This document shows, in pieces, positions 1 through 8,882 of a DNA stretch of 64,000 bases; positions within the stretch are counted from its first letter, which is position 1, and each line of letters starts with the position of its first letter. The stretch is from Kroppenstedtia sanguinis (lineage in GTDB: Bacteria; Bacillota; Bacilli; Thermoactinomycetales; DSM-45169). The position numbers were made by a program, and so were the translations under genes. The notes under the pieces were generated by a model that was given only the letters and a program-made list of their open reading frames with translations, did not search any database and was not told the DNA's origin. The stretch is from the NCBI RefSeq assembly GCF_050433445.1, contig NZ_JBNPXF010000003.1, forward strand, positions 1 through 64,000, read 5' to 3'.

Positions 1-134
1 AGGATGCGCCACAGGCACTACAATTTGAAGTTAAGGATGCGCCACAGGCACTACAATTTGAAGTTAAGGATGCGCCACAGGCACTACAATTTGAAATGAA
101 GGATGCGCCATGGGCACTACAATCCAAAGGAGCT
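1..134. repeat. Tandem 33-bp repeat, about four units
   Basis: Three near-perfect 33-base units begin at 1, 34 and 67, each opening AGGATGCGCCACAGGCAC. A fourth, diverged unit begins at 100. The array is cut by the window edge. Single degenerate copies of the same core (GCCACAGGCACTACAAT) recur at about 2600-2700. No coding frame is convincing here. Confidence 0.85.
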
Positions 135-185
135 GAAGCTCTAGATTAGTTGAAGCTCTAGATTAGTTGAAGCTCTAGATTAAGG
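135..185. repeat. Tandem 17-bp repeat, three units
   Basis: GAAGCTCTAGATTAGTT occurs at 135 and 152, with a third, partly changed copy at 169. A single copy (GAAGCTCTAGATTA) reappears near 2662. The block joins the 33-base tandem repeat to the longer repeat that follows. Confidence 0.8.
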
Positions 186-385
186 TTGCCATCCTACCTA
201 GCGGAGAAGTCTTACGAGAGGGTGTTTATAGGGGCAACCTCTTCCCTGTGTTGCTTCCGTAAGGCTATGCCCCTGCCCGATGGTCAGATTTGGAGCGGCC
301 AGTTTTCACTTCCTTGCTGGATGGCAACGGTCGCGTGGGTGAACACGATCTTCCCACCTAAAATATGGCGAATCAAGTACGCCTG
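183..385 (+). repeat. Diverged dispersed repeat, copy A
   Basis: About 200 bases that resemble 2708-2905 in the same orientation. Shared blocks in the same order include GTTGCCATCCTACC, GAAGTCTTACGAG, TGTGTTGCTT, TGCCCCTGCCCGATGG, CACGATCTTCCC and ATATGGC.AATCAA. No open frame is shared between the copies, so this looks like a non-coding repeat or a structured RNA rather than a gene. The two copies bracket the yeiH-lysR pair. Confidence 0.65.
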
Positions 386-392
386 ACATTTG

Positions 393-1439
393 TCAAATGA
401 CATAGAAAGTGACGACAGAGAGCAGAACTGATGTGATCACCATGACGAGGAGCGGGCGGAGAGCTTTGTTGCGCAAGTGCCGAAGCTGAACATTGAGACC
501 GAGACCGACCATAGCCATGGTCAGGATCCAGGTGGCCATGTGAGACAGAAAGTCCATTACGCTCTCTGATAGGGGAATCCCTGTGCCGTGGAGGTAGGTG
601 CCGACCCCACTCATCAGGATAAATCCAATGAGGAACCAGGGGAACTGGATGTGGGCCTTCGCCTCTCCGGTATGTTTTCGGTTCATCCAGTACATGAGGA
701 TGAAACAGAAGGGAACCAGCAGAAACACGCGTCCCAATTTGGCTAACAATGCGATGGCCAGGGCATCCTGACCCGCGGGGGAGGCGGCTAATGCCACATG
801 GGCGATCTCATGTAGGCTGATTCCAGACCAGATTCCGTACTGGATACTGTCCAGGGGAAGAAAAGGCTGGATCAGCGTGTAGCCGATCGCAAAACCCGTG
901 CCGACCAGTGCGATAATGCCGACGCTGATCGCTGTATCTTCCTCCTTGTTCTTCAAAATGGGAGAGACAGCGGCGATCGCAGCAGCGCCACAAATCCCTG
1001 TGCCCACTCCGAGAAGGAGGGAGATGGTGGTGTTTGCCTTCAACCAGCGGGCTAACAACATGGTCAGTCCGATAGCAAACAGAATCGTCCCCGCCCCTCG
1101 CAGCAACAGAGGCCATCCATCTTGGGACACGACTTCGATGTTTAGCCTGAGGCCATAGAGGACAATCGCCAGGCGCAACAATTTTTGCGAAGAAAATTGG
1201 ATTCCAGAGCGGATCGACTCGGGGTAACCTGAAAATTGGCGGTAAGCAACCGCAATAATAATGGCAGAGGCCAGGGGACCGATGCGATCAAATCCAGGCA
1301 AATAGGATAAACCGTAACCCAACATGGCAATGACAAAGGTGAAGATGATACCGCCGATCCATCCCTTCCAGTGTATGCTTCCGGAGGGCTGGGGCTTCTG
1401 AACTGGATAGGGCTCTTTTTCCAGGGTGGGTGCTGACAT
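393..1439 (-). CDS. YeiH/UPF0324-family putative sulfate exporter
   Basis: A 348-residue integral membrane protein with about ten hydrophobic segments and the glycine-rich stretch GVGTGICGAAAIAAVSPI, typical of the YeiH family (YeiH of E. coli, putative sulfate exporters). The substrate is only predicted for most family members. The ATG at 1439 is preceded by a good AGGAGG ribosome site. It is divergent from a LysR regulator, the arrangement seen for yeiE/yeiH in enterobacteria, so that protein probably controls it. The N-terminal tail of about 30 residues is polar and cytoplasmic. Confidence 0.85.
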   Translation of the reverse strand: MSAPTLEKEPYPVQKPQPSGSIHWKGWIGGIIFTFVIAMLGYGLSYLPGFDRIGPLASAIIIAVAYRQFSGYPESIRSGIQFSSQKLLRLAIVLYGLRLNIEVVSQDGWPLLLRGAGTILFAIGLTMLLARWLKANTTISLLLGVGTGICGAAAIAAVSPILKNKEEDTAISVGIIALVGTGFAIGYTLIQPFLPLDSIQYGIWSGISLHEIAHVALAASPAGQDALAIALLAKLGRVFLLVPFCFILMYWMNRKHTGEAKAHIQFPWFLIGFILMSGVGTYLHGTGIPLSESVMDFLSHMATWILTMAMVGLGLNVQLRHLRNKALRPLLVMVITSVLLSVVTFYVI

Positions 1440-1514
1440 GTGACTCCTCCTTTCTCTGTGATCAGCGTAAGGGATGTTTATTGATAAGGGAAATAAATTA
1501 TATATATCAAGGCC

Positions 1515-1530
1515 ATAAGTAAAACCTTAT
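1515..1530. promoter_or_regulatory. Inverted repeat between yeiH and lysR, candidate LysR operator
   Basis: ATAAG-N6-CTTAT forms a 16-base palindrome in the AT-rich gap between the divergent genes. Its size and position suit a LysR-type binding site, but binding is inferred from layout only. Confidence 0.4.
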
Positions 1531-1561
1531 AAGTGACGATCTGTTGAGAAGGGGATGCGAG

Positions 1562-2464
1562 ATGGATTCACATTTGCGTGTTTTTGTCACAGTGGCAGAA
1601 AAGAAAAACTTCTCACGGACGGCAGAAGAGTTGCACATGACCCAGCCCGCCGTCAGCCAATATATACAAGCCTTGGAACGGACGGTAGGGGCCAAGCTGA
1701 TCGAGCGAAACAACAAGTTTGTCTGTCTGACTCAAGCAGGAGAGATCGTTTATCATCATGGGCGGGAGATTTTGGGCCTGTATACACATATGCAGTCACT
1801 GGTGGATGATCTGATGCAGGTGGCGAGCGGGGATCTGTCGATCGGGGCCAGCTATACATTTGGCGAATATATTCTGCCCCACGTGATCGCCCGACTCCAT
1901 GAGCGGTATCCCTTGATCCAACCGACAGTCACCATCGGAAATACGACAGAGATTGCCGAATCAGTTGCCGCCCGTCATCTGGATGTGGGGATTGTAGAGG
2001 GAGATTTCAATCATGAGCGGTTGAATACGGAATCCTTCGCCGACGATCAGATGTATATTATAGTCGCTGAGGATCATCCCTTGGCCGCTCAAAAATCAGT
2101 CACTGTCTCCGATTTGAAAAAGGAGAACTGGATTGTACGGGAGCAGGGGTCTGGCACCCGGGAGGCCACGGAGAAGATGTTTAAAAAGCTGGGTTTCACA
2201 CCGGATCATCTGATGGAATTTGGTAGCACCCAACTGATCAAAGAATCCGTGGAAGCAGGGTTGGGGATCAGTTTTTTGTCTAGCTGGGCAGTGCGGAAGG
2301 AAGAGTCGCTGGGTACTATCTGTCTGTTGAAAATGGCAGGAACCCCGATCCCCCGGAAGTTCACCTGGATCACCCAGGACACCCCATTCCAGATGAAAGC
2401 GCTGGAGGTTTTTATAGCCCAATTGCACCAATTGGATCAGATTTTTCCTGTTGAAAGGTCCTAG
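1562..2464 (+). CDS. LysR-family transcriptional regulator
   Basis: A 300-residue LTTR. The N-terminal winged helix-turn-helix (about residues 1-60: AEKKNFSRTAEELHMTQPAV) is followed by a periplasmic-binding-protein-like effector domain. The ATG at 1562 (MDSHLRVF) is chosen over a TTG at 1544 because it has a GAAGGGG ribosome site eight bases upstream and matches the usual LTTR start. It most resembles the CysL/YeiE group. The divergent neighbour is a YeiH-type exporter, so a role in sulfur or sulfite export is a reasonable guess. The inducer is unknown. Confidence 0.85.
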   Translation: MDSHLRVFVTVAEKKNFSRTAEELHMTQPAVSQYIQALERTVGAKLIERNNKFVCLTQAGEIVYHHGREILGLYTHMQSLVDDLMQVASGDLSIGASYTFGEYILPHVIARLHERYPLIQPTVTIGNTTEIAESVAARHLDVGIVEGDFNHERLNTESFADDQMYIIVAEDHPLAAQKSVTVSDLKKENWIVREQGSGTREATEKMFKKLGFTPDHLMEFGSTQLIKESVEAGLGISFLSSWAVRKEESLGTICLLKMAGTPIPRKFTWITQDTPFQMKALEVFIAQLHQLDQIFPVERS

Positions 2465-2504
2465 AATCCCCTCAGCGAAGGGGAGGGAACGGGATGAAAA
2501 CAGT

Positions 2505-2574
2505 GGAGGGAGGGTCGGGTTTCCCATGGAATTAGGGCTGTTGCTGAACTGGAAAATGGGCGGTGGAAGGGAGT
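2505..2574. repeat. Two short dispersed repeat segments
   Basis: 2505-2530 matches 41447-41472 at 23 of 26 bases, and 2546-2574 matches 41314-41342 at 24 of 29. The order of the two segments is reversed at the other locus. Both loci are non-coding. The rest of the 619-base gap between lysR and ilvA holds the diverged repeat and the ilvA promoter. Confidence 0.5.
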
Positions 2575-2707
2575 CGTTTGCTGCCAAGGGACTTTATGGC
2601 TACAGGGCACTACAATCTCGATGGCAAGGTTGCGCCACAGGCACTACAATTTAAAAGAGCTGAAGCTCTAGATTAAGGAAGCACCACAGGCACTACAATC
2701 TCGATAG

Positions 2708-2905
2708 CCAGGTTGCCATCCTACCCAGTGTAGAAGTCTTACGAGGGGCACCTAGGGGTTACATTCATCCTTGTGTTGCTTGAACCCCCGACTTTTGCCC
2801 CTGCCCGATGGGAAGATTCGGAGGGGCCTTGTCTTCACTTCCTCGTTGGATGGTAGGGTCGCTGGTAGCACACGATCTTCCCGACTAAGATATGGCTAAT
2901 CAACA
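2708..2905 (+). repeat. Diverged dispersed repeat, copy B
   Basis: Second copy of the element at 183-385. It is preceded at 2597-2707 by degenerate single copies of the 33-base and 17-base units that form tandem arrays beside copy A. Conserved blocks are separated by substitutions and small indels, and no reading frame is preserved between the copies. Confidence 0.65.
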
Positions 2906-3023
2906 CTTGGCATCCAGTGACTTGGGCTCGCCAGAACAAGGTTGAAACTCATCCCAACCGATCTCATCCCGACCCGGATCGTTAGCAACGTCCACACTTT
3001 TTGCACTTTTTTGCGGAAAAGCA

Positions 3024-3054
3024 TTGCATCGGGAAGGGGGGGCCGTTGTATAAT
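3024..3054 (+). promoter_or_regulatory. Sigma-A-type promoter of ilvA
   Basis: TTGCAT at 3024-3029 and TATAAT at 3049-3054 with a 19-base spacer, 30 bases upstream of the ilvA start. The long spacer lowers confidence. No T-box-like leader fits between it and the gene. Confidence 0.55.
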
Positions 3055-3083
3055 GATCTGAAAATCAGATCAGGGGGGTACTC

Positions 3084-4379
3084 ATGGAACCGTCATCTTT
3101 AACATCAACAAGTGTGAAAAGTCAGGAAACCGCTTCCCAGATGTCTGTGGAAGAGGTCATCGTCGCCAATCACATCCTCAAGGATGTGATTATCCATACC
3201 CCTCTACAGAGAGATTCGGTGCTGTCAGCCAAATACGATTGTGATCTTTACCTGAAACGGGAAGATCTGCAGGTGGTTCGTTCCTTCAAAATCCGTGGTG
3301 CTTACAATGTGATCCGCCATCTCGAGCCGCAAAAGCTAGAGCGGGGAGTCGTCTGCGCCAGTGCCGGCAATCATGCTCAGGGGGTCGCATTTTCCTGCCA
3401 AACCCTGCAAATTCCCGGTCGGATCTTTATGCCCAGCACCACACCCCAACAAAAGGTTTCCCAAGTGAAGCGATTTGGCGGCACCTTTGTAGAAGTGGTA
3501 CTCACCGGAGATACCTTTGATGACTCCCTGGAGCAAGCGCTGCGTTACCGGGAAGAGACGGGGACGGAGTTTATCCATCCCTTTGAGAACCCGCTCACTA
3601 TCGCCGGGCAGGGGACGGTGGGGTTGGAGATCTTGAACGACCTCCAAAAGCCGATGGACTACCTGTTCGTCGGGATCGGAGGAGGCGGACTTGCGGCAGG
3701 GGTGTCTTCCTATGTGAAGAGCCTCAGCCCTGCCACTCAGGTGATCGGAGTGGAACCGGCGGGGGCCCCCTCCATGAAAAAGTCAGTGGAAGCAGGTCGA
3801 GTCATTGAACTGGATGAAATAGAGAAGTTTGTAGATGGTGCAGCAGTGCGCCAAGTGGGGGAACTCACCCATGCCATCTGCCGGGAACGGGTGGATGCGT
3901 TCACCTTGGTCCCAGAGGGCAAGGTTTGCACAACCATCCTGAATCTGTACAACGAAAACGCCATTGTGGCCGAACCCGCCGGTGCCTTGTCCATCGCCGC
4001 CCTCGACGAGTATCGGGAACAGATCCGCGGCAAGACGGTGGTGTGCGTCGTGAGCGGGGGCAACAACGACATTGAACGGATGCAGGAGATCAAGGAACGC
4101 TCCTTGATGCACGAGGGACTAAAGCACTACTTCTCCGTCAATTTCCCCCAACGAGCCGGTGCTCTCCGGGAGTTTCTCGATGAAGTACTCGGCCCAGATG
4201 ACGACATCACCCGTTTTGAATACACGAAGAAAAACAGCAAAGAAAACGGCCCCGCCCTCGTCGGAATCGAACTCAAACGAAAAGAGGACTACGCTCCTCT
4301 CATCGATCGCATGAACCGCAAAGGCGTCCACTACATCGAAATCAACAAGGATCCCCACCTATTCAACTTGTTGATTTGA
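3084..4379 (+). CDS. ilvA: Threonine ammonia-lyase (threonine deaminase)
   Basis: A 431-residue PLP enzyme that deaminates threonine to 2-oxobutanoate, the first step to isoleucine. The PLP lysine lies in RSFKIRGAYN (about K69) and the phosphate-binding loop is GGGGLAAG. A single ACT-like regulatory domain follows (about residues 345-430), as in the roughly 420-residue Bacillus IlvA. The start is fixed by a CAGGGGGG ribosome site. It stands alone, away from other ilv genes. The last 22 codons, including the stop, are duplicated in diverged form at 6993-7058, inside the CRISPR region that follows. Confidence 0.93.
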   Translation: MEPSSLTSTSVKSQETASQMSVEEVIVANHILKDVIIHTPLQRDSVLSAKYDCDLYLKREDLQVVRSFKIRGAYNVIRHLEPQKLERGVVCASAGNHAQGVAFSCQTLQIPGRIFMPSTTPQQKVSQVKRFGGTFVEVVLTGDTFDDSLEQALRYREETGTEFIHPFENPLTIAGQGTVGLEILNDLQKPMDYLFVGIGGGGLAAGVSSYVKSLSPATQVIGVEPAGAPSMKKSVEAGRVIELDEIEKFVDGAAVRQVGELTHAICRERVDAFTLVPEGKVCTTILNLYNENAIVAEPAGALSIAALDEYREQIRGKTVVCVVSGGNNDIERMQEIKERSLMHEGLKHYFSVNFPQRAGALREFLDEVLGPDDDITRFEYTKKNSKENGPALVGIELKRKEDYAPLIDRMNRKGVHYIEINKDPHLFNLLI

Positions 4380-4585
4380 TTCTAAAGGCGGATATTCTAT
4401 CGGAATCACCCACCCCAAAATGTCGTCGATCCCCAGTAGCGCAAAAACCTCCGGGGATCGACGACATTTGTTATGTGGTGATGGAGGTGGAGTACCAAGA
4501 GTTTCGGCGATTATCACCGAAAAACCATCAGAAATCGGATAATGGATTGGATCTTGAAAAGCCAATGAGAATGCGGGTAAAATGG
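4380..4585 (+). promoter_or_regulatory. CRISPR leader 1 with 17-bp inverted repeat
   Basis: First of five homologous leaders. The arms AAATGTCGTCGATCCCC (4418-4434) and their perfect complement (4453-4469) form a 17-bp stem with an 18-base loop. There is no T-run behind it, so it is not a classical terminator. The leader ends with GCGGGTAAAATGGG directly against the first repeat, a block kept in the other leaders. It begins right after the ilvA stop codon. Confidence 0.8.
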
Positions 4586-5555
4586 GCTTAGAGCTTACCT
4601 ATGAGGAATTGAAACCGTTCTGATCGACACGCCCCCAGCGATGGGGTTGGGCTTAGAGCTTACCTATGAGGAATTGAAACTTTGTTGGAGAGGGTGTTCT
4701 CAGCCTGTTGGATAATTGCTTAGAGCTTACCTATGAGGAATTGAAACAAATTGATTCATCAGTGACAGGAAAAGAGAATTTGAGGCTTAGAGCTTACCTA
4801 TGAGGAATTGAAACCCGAGTGGCAGAGAAAGAGGGGATCCAAAGAGGCCAGGGCTTAGAGCTTACCTATGAGGAATTGAAACCTTCGTCTCTTTGAAGTC
4901 TATTTAAAGCATTTTCTAATCGCTTAGAGCTTACCTATGAGGAATTGAAACCGCCGAAGCAGAAAGCATTTTGTGATTATTACATTGAGCTTAGAGCTTA
5001 CCTATGAGGAATTGAAACGAAGGGAGGAAATCAAGTGAAAATCCGCCTTCATGGAGCTTAGAGCTTACCTATAAGGAATTGAAACTTTTGACCGCTTTTT
5101 GTTGTAGACGCTACGCCACTATGTTTAGAGCTTACCTATGAGGAATTGAAACTATGTGAAGGTTCCCTGATCAGTCTCGATGACGATGGGTTTAGGATGT
5201 ACCTATAAGGAATTGAAACCCTTGTGGTACGCGTACAGTTGCGCCGCCGGAGTGTCGTTTAGGATGTACCTATAAGGAATTGAAACGAAACTGCTGATAT
5301 AAATCGGGGTGCGCTTGCTTGAGTTTAGGATGACTTATAAGGAATTGAAACCGCTGATCCTCCGAAGCTTCCATAGCCTCCTTCGCCTTTTTTATAACGT
5401 ACCTATGAGGAATTGAAACATTCGCGTATTTCCTCGTCTTGACCCAAAATAGGTTGGTTTAGAACGTATCTATGAAGAATTGGAACTCGTTTCTGTATCT
5501 ACTGTATATCGTCGTACACAGTGGCGTTTGGAGCGTACCTACGAGGGATCAATGC
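4586..5555 (+). CRISPR. CRISPR array 1: 15 repeats, 14 spacers
   Basis: 30-base repeats start at 4586, 4651, 4718, 4785, 4853, 4922, 4989, 5056, 5123, 5190, 5257, 5323, 5390, 5457 and 5526, with spacers of about 35-40 bases. Leader-proximal repeats read GCTTAGAGCTTACC...GAATTGAAAC. From 5190 they change to GTTTAGGATGTACC and then decay; the last one ends GATCAATGC. Loss of consensus away from the leader confirms the + orientation. The ATTGAAAC 3' end is typical of type I-B/III repeats. No cas gene lies in the window. Confidence 0.97.
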
Positions 5556-5777
5556 TTGTCCTCGATTTGATATTGAAATAGCGAAAAATATACCGGAATC
5601 ACCCACCCCAAAATGTCGTCGATCCCCAGTCATGCAAAAAACCTGGGGGACGACGACATTTGTTATGTGGTGATGGAGGTGGAGTACCAAGGGTTTCGGC
5701 GATTATCACCGAAAAACCATCAGAAATCGGATGTTGGATTGGATCTTGAAAAGCCAATGAGAATGCGGGTAAAATGG
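5556..5777 (+). promoter_or_regulatory. CRISPR leader 2
   Basis: Very similar to leader 1 over its last 190 bases, including the stem (left arm 5611-5627). The right arm reads GGGGGACGACGACATTT, one base different in register, so the stem is slightly weakened. It directly follows the decayed end of array 1. Confidence 0.8.
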
Positions 5778-6328
5778 GTTTATAACGTACCTATGAGGGA
5801 TTGAAATAGTCGGTAGGTCTCCCCACCGACTTCAATTTCATCCTCGTTTATAACGTACCTATGAGGGATTGAAATGCTACCAAGTAAGGTTCATAGACAA
5901 GGGATTTCCAAAGTTTATAACGTACCTATGAGGGATTGAAATAAGAAAAGCGGCAGCTGTCGAGAGGGAACCAAAACCGTTTATAACGTACCTATGAGGG
6001 ATTGAAATTATCAATCTAGATCCGTGTATGAGCTGTTTTCCCTGTTTATAACGTACCTATGAGGGATTGAAATCCAAAATGAACGGACCGAGGCATTAAA
6101 CGTTCAATGGTTTATAACGTACCTATGAGGGATTGAAATTGATAGGGTAAGGGGATGAAAAAGGCGCGAAAGGATTGTTTATAACGTGCCTATAAGGAAT
6201 TGAAACTCACCTCAGCAATCTTTCTACTTTTCCCTATCGAGGGTTTATAACGTACCTATGAGGGATTGAAATAACTCCGCATATTCTCTTTGTTCCTCGT
6301 TTAGAGTTTATCTATAACGAATCGAAAT
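5778..6328 (+). CRISPR. CRISPR array 2: 9 repeats, 8 spacers
   Basis: Repeats start at 5778, 5846, 5913, 5979, 6044, 6110, 6177, 6243 and 6299. The consensus opens GTTTATAACGTACC and ends GGGATTGAAAT, so the presumed 8-base crRNA 5' handle would be ATTGAAAT instead of the ATTGAAAC of the other arrays. The seventh repeat has the ordinary AAGGAATTGAAAC end. The last repeat is degenerate. After it, 6329-6511 shows nothing I can name. Confidence 0.97.
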
Positions 6329-6511
6329 AAATGCGTAGAATGCGTAGATTTTGCGTTTTATCCAGCAGTTATCTGATCACTTTTGATACAACTGTAGATA
6401 CTTCAGTCGATATGACATCTGGCTGATCATATCTGTATTGTTTAACTTCCTCATTCCTGCCTCCGTTTTTTGATCTGACCAGAGTAAATTCTCACCTAGA
6501 TATGTAGCAGC

Positions 6512-6534
6512 AAAAAAGCACCTGGGTGGGTGCT
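6512..6534 (-). terminator. Terminator of the small membrane protein gene
   Basis: Read on the minus strand, GCACC-CACCCA-GGTGC is followed by six T residues, a few bases after the stop codon of the gene at 6543-6815. Confidence 0.75.
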
Positions 6535-6542
6535 AGAGTGTA

Positions 6543-6815
6543 CTACTTATTCTTAATTTGTTTTAGAGAGAGCAGAATTAAAACAATAGCTGTAACTACG
6601 AGCAAATAAACAGGGACTAGGGAAATATGGTAGATCGATTTTGAACTGGCTTCAATAATACCTGTGTCTATTTGGATGTTTAACCAGTTAAAACTAATGG
6701 GATTTTTGCCTTCCATCGATATTTCCGAAAGATAGAGTGGGTTTTTGGATAGAGACCAAAAAACGTAAAGAAGGCTAGACAGTAGTAACAGATTAGAAGC
6801 GATGAGTTTTTTCAT
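6543..6815 (-). CDS. Small two-helix membrane protein, unknown function
   Basis: A 90-residue protein starting MKKLIASNLLLLSS, with a hydrophobic N-terminal helix or signal anchor, a short external part of about 45 residues, and a second helix (VPVYLLVVTAIVLILLSL) ending in a basic tail. The start at 6815 has a GGAAAGG site. A longer frame to 6872 lacks one. I do not recognise the family. It sits alone between CRISPR arrays 2 and 3 in AT-rich DNA unlike its neighbours and has its own terminator, so it may be passenger cargo. Confidence 0.6.
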   Translation of the reverse strand: MKKLIASNLLLLSSLLYVFWSLSKNPLYLSEISMEGKNPISFNWLNIQIDTGIIEASSKSIYHISLVPVYLLVVTAIVLILLSLKQIKNK

Positions 6816-6992
6816 TTGCTTTTTCCTTTCCTTCGATCCTGTGGAAATATTTTTTGCTATTTTATTGCTCATTTCTTTATTAGGTGGTACCAGCTTTTCT
6901 TCCTCTATAATCGTTGTTAATTATGAGTATTTATTCTCCCCTTTCTTTTAACGAGAGTTATTTTAATACCTTTAACTCCGGATAGCAATACA

Positions 6993-7058
6993 AATCGCAA
7001 AGGCGTCCACTACATCGAAATCGACAAGGCCCCCCACCCGTTCAACCTGCTGATCTGA
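6993..7058 (+). pseudogene. Duplicated 3' end of ilvA (22 codons)
   Basis: Translates as NRKGVHYIEIDKAPHPFNLL plus Ile and stop, against NRKGVHYIEINKDPHLFNLL plus Ile and stop at the end of ilvA (4314-4379). There are three amino-acid changes plus several silent ones, so the copy probably came from another ilvA allele. As at ilvA itself, a CRISPR leader follows immediately, so the ilvA-end/leader junction was copied as one unit. Confidence 0.85.
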
Positions 7059-7242
7059 TGTCGGAATCATCCACCCCAAAATATCGACGATCCCCAGTCA
7101 TGCAAAACCCCCAGGGATCGACGACATTTGTTATATGGCGGTTTAGGTTGTTCTATCAAAGGTTTGGGCAAATATCAATGAAAAACCATCGGGAATCGGA
7201 TGATGGACAGGAAAAAGTCGATGGGTATGCGGTTAAAATGGG
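7059..7242 (+). promoter_or_regulatory. CRISPR leader 3, partly decayed
   Basis: Homologous to leader 1 but more diverged. The left arm of the inverted repeat has changed (ATATCGACGATCCCC), so the stem now has two mismatches. It serves only a two-repeat array, which fits decay. Confidence 0.75.
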
Positions 7243-7337
7243 GTATAGAGCTTACCTATAAGGAATTGAAACAACTGATGCGGGCTGGACGGGTGCAGAA
7301 CGGCATGGTTTATAACGTACCTATGAGAAATCAAACG
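7243..7337 (+). CRISPR. CRISPR array 3: remnant with 2 repeats, 1 spacer
   Basis: The repeats at 7243 (GTATAGAGCTTACC...GAATTGAAAC) and 7308 (GTTTATAACGTACC...AAATCAAACG) enclose one 35-base spacer. The second repeat is nearly identical to the terminal repeat of array 4 (8852), and the sequence after both is also shared. This shows that the array ends and the following leaders were copied together. Confidence 0.85.
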
Positions 7338-7574
7338 GGTTTGTCTTTGATCGACTTTATGATCTAATCCTGAAATGGTGAAGTCTAACGGAATCATCCA
7401 CCCCAAAATGTCGTCGATCCCCAGTAGTGCAAAAATCCTGGGGGATCGACGACATTTGTTATATGACAGTTTGTGTTGATCTATCAAGAGTTTGGGCGAA
7501 CATCGATGAAAAACCATCGGAAATCGGATGATGGATCGGAGCTTGAAAAGCTGATGGGAATGCGGGTAAAATGG
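7338..7574 (+). promoter_or_regulatory. CRISPR leader 4 with perfect 17-bp inverted repeat
   Basis: Arms at 7406-7422 and 7441-7457 pair perfectly. About 200 bases from 7308 are almost identical to 8853-9062 upstream of array 5. The leader ends GCGGGTAAAATGG against the first repeat. Confidence 0.8.
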
Positions 7575-8882
7575 GTTTACAACGTACCTATAAGGAATTG
7601 AAACACAACAGAAGGAGCCAAATTATTGATGGTTGGAAACCCCGTTTACAACGTACCTATAAGGAATTGAAACTTTAGACGCATAAACCCTGTTTCTTGG
7701 GTTACTTTGCCTTGTTTACAACGTACCTATAAGGAATTGAAACTCTCCTCCTTATTTCGCTTTGCTTTTCTTCGCCAGCTCGTTTACAACGTACCTATAA
7801 GGAATTGAAACTATAGCCTAGCCAAACACATATCAAAGCCGAATACATAGTTTACAACGTACCTATAAGGAATTGAAACTCTCCAGATACCCTATCGCCG
7901 TCGGACTGATCCGGCCGTTTACAACGTACCTATAAGGAATTGAAACCCTCCTGCAACCTGCTCCCCGATTGCAAAAGGGATGGTTTACAACGTACCTATA
8001 AGGAATTGAAACGCCACTTGCTACCACTTTTTTTCAACCAAAACTCATACGTTTACAACGTACCTATAAGGAATTGAAACCAGGATCATTGGCTATGGCA
8101 AGAAGAAAGGACTTTTTCGTTTACAACGTACCTATAAGGAATTGAAACTAATAGATGCAAGGATGGATATTGCGGTTAGTAATCTAGTTTACAACGTACC
8201 TATAAGGAATTGAAACCTCCTAAATTCACAGCCTACTTTCAAGGGGGCTTCAGTTTACAACGTACCTATAAGGAATTGAAACATCGCGTATGGGGTAAGA
8301 GTGATCAAACTCGCCGAAGTTTACAACGTACCTATAAGGAATTGAAACCTTGTTTCATTTTGCGGATCGTCGGCGAACTGTTCCAGTTTACAACGTACCT
8401 ATAAGGAATTGAAACTTGCTTTGAACGAACCTACGAACCGATTATTTTTTTGGTTTACAACGTACCTATAAGGAATTGAAACATTCAGGAGTCCTGACGA
8501 AGCCCACTGCTGCTAAGGTTTACAACGTACCTATAAGGAATTGAAACTGACTACGCGGGTTTTGGACGTCAGAGTCCTCCCGGTTTACAACGTACCTATA
8601 AGGAATTGAAACACAATGGACGAAGCAAACTTGGGGTACACCTGTCCCTCGTTTACAAAGTACCTATTAGGAATTGAACCCTTTGTCCTTTTCATCTTCC
8701 GGCAGGTTGATCTCGTGTTTACAACGTACCTATAAGGAATTGAAACCGGGAGGTACTGCTTCTCCGTGGGACGGATCTGTAACAAGTTTATAACGTACCT
8801 ATGAGGAATTGAAACTTGCTTCTGCTTCTGGATCACCTTCTAATTCTTTTTGTTTTATAACGTACCTATGAGAAATCAAACG
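7575..8882 (+). CRISPR. CRISPR array 4: 20 repeats, 19 spacers
   Basis: The largest array. Repeats start at 7575, 7644, 7714, 7782, 7850, 7917, 7983, 8051, 8119, 8187, 8253, 8319, 8386, 8453, 8519, 8583, 8651, 8717, 8786 and 8852. The first 16 are essentially identical (GTTTACAACGTACC...AAGGAATTGAAAC), which suggests recent growth. Those from 8651 on carry changes, and the last ends AAATCAAACG. Confidence 0.98.

Noticed and set aside
2096..2587. 163-codon minus-strand frame over the end of lysR
   Set aside because: Antisense shadow of a well-supported LysR gene, extending into repeat sequence.
4418..4469. Leader inverted repeat as an intrinsic terminator of ilvA
   Set aside because: No T-run follows on either strand, and the same element precedes four other arrays that do not follow a gene.
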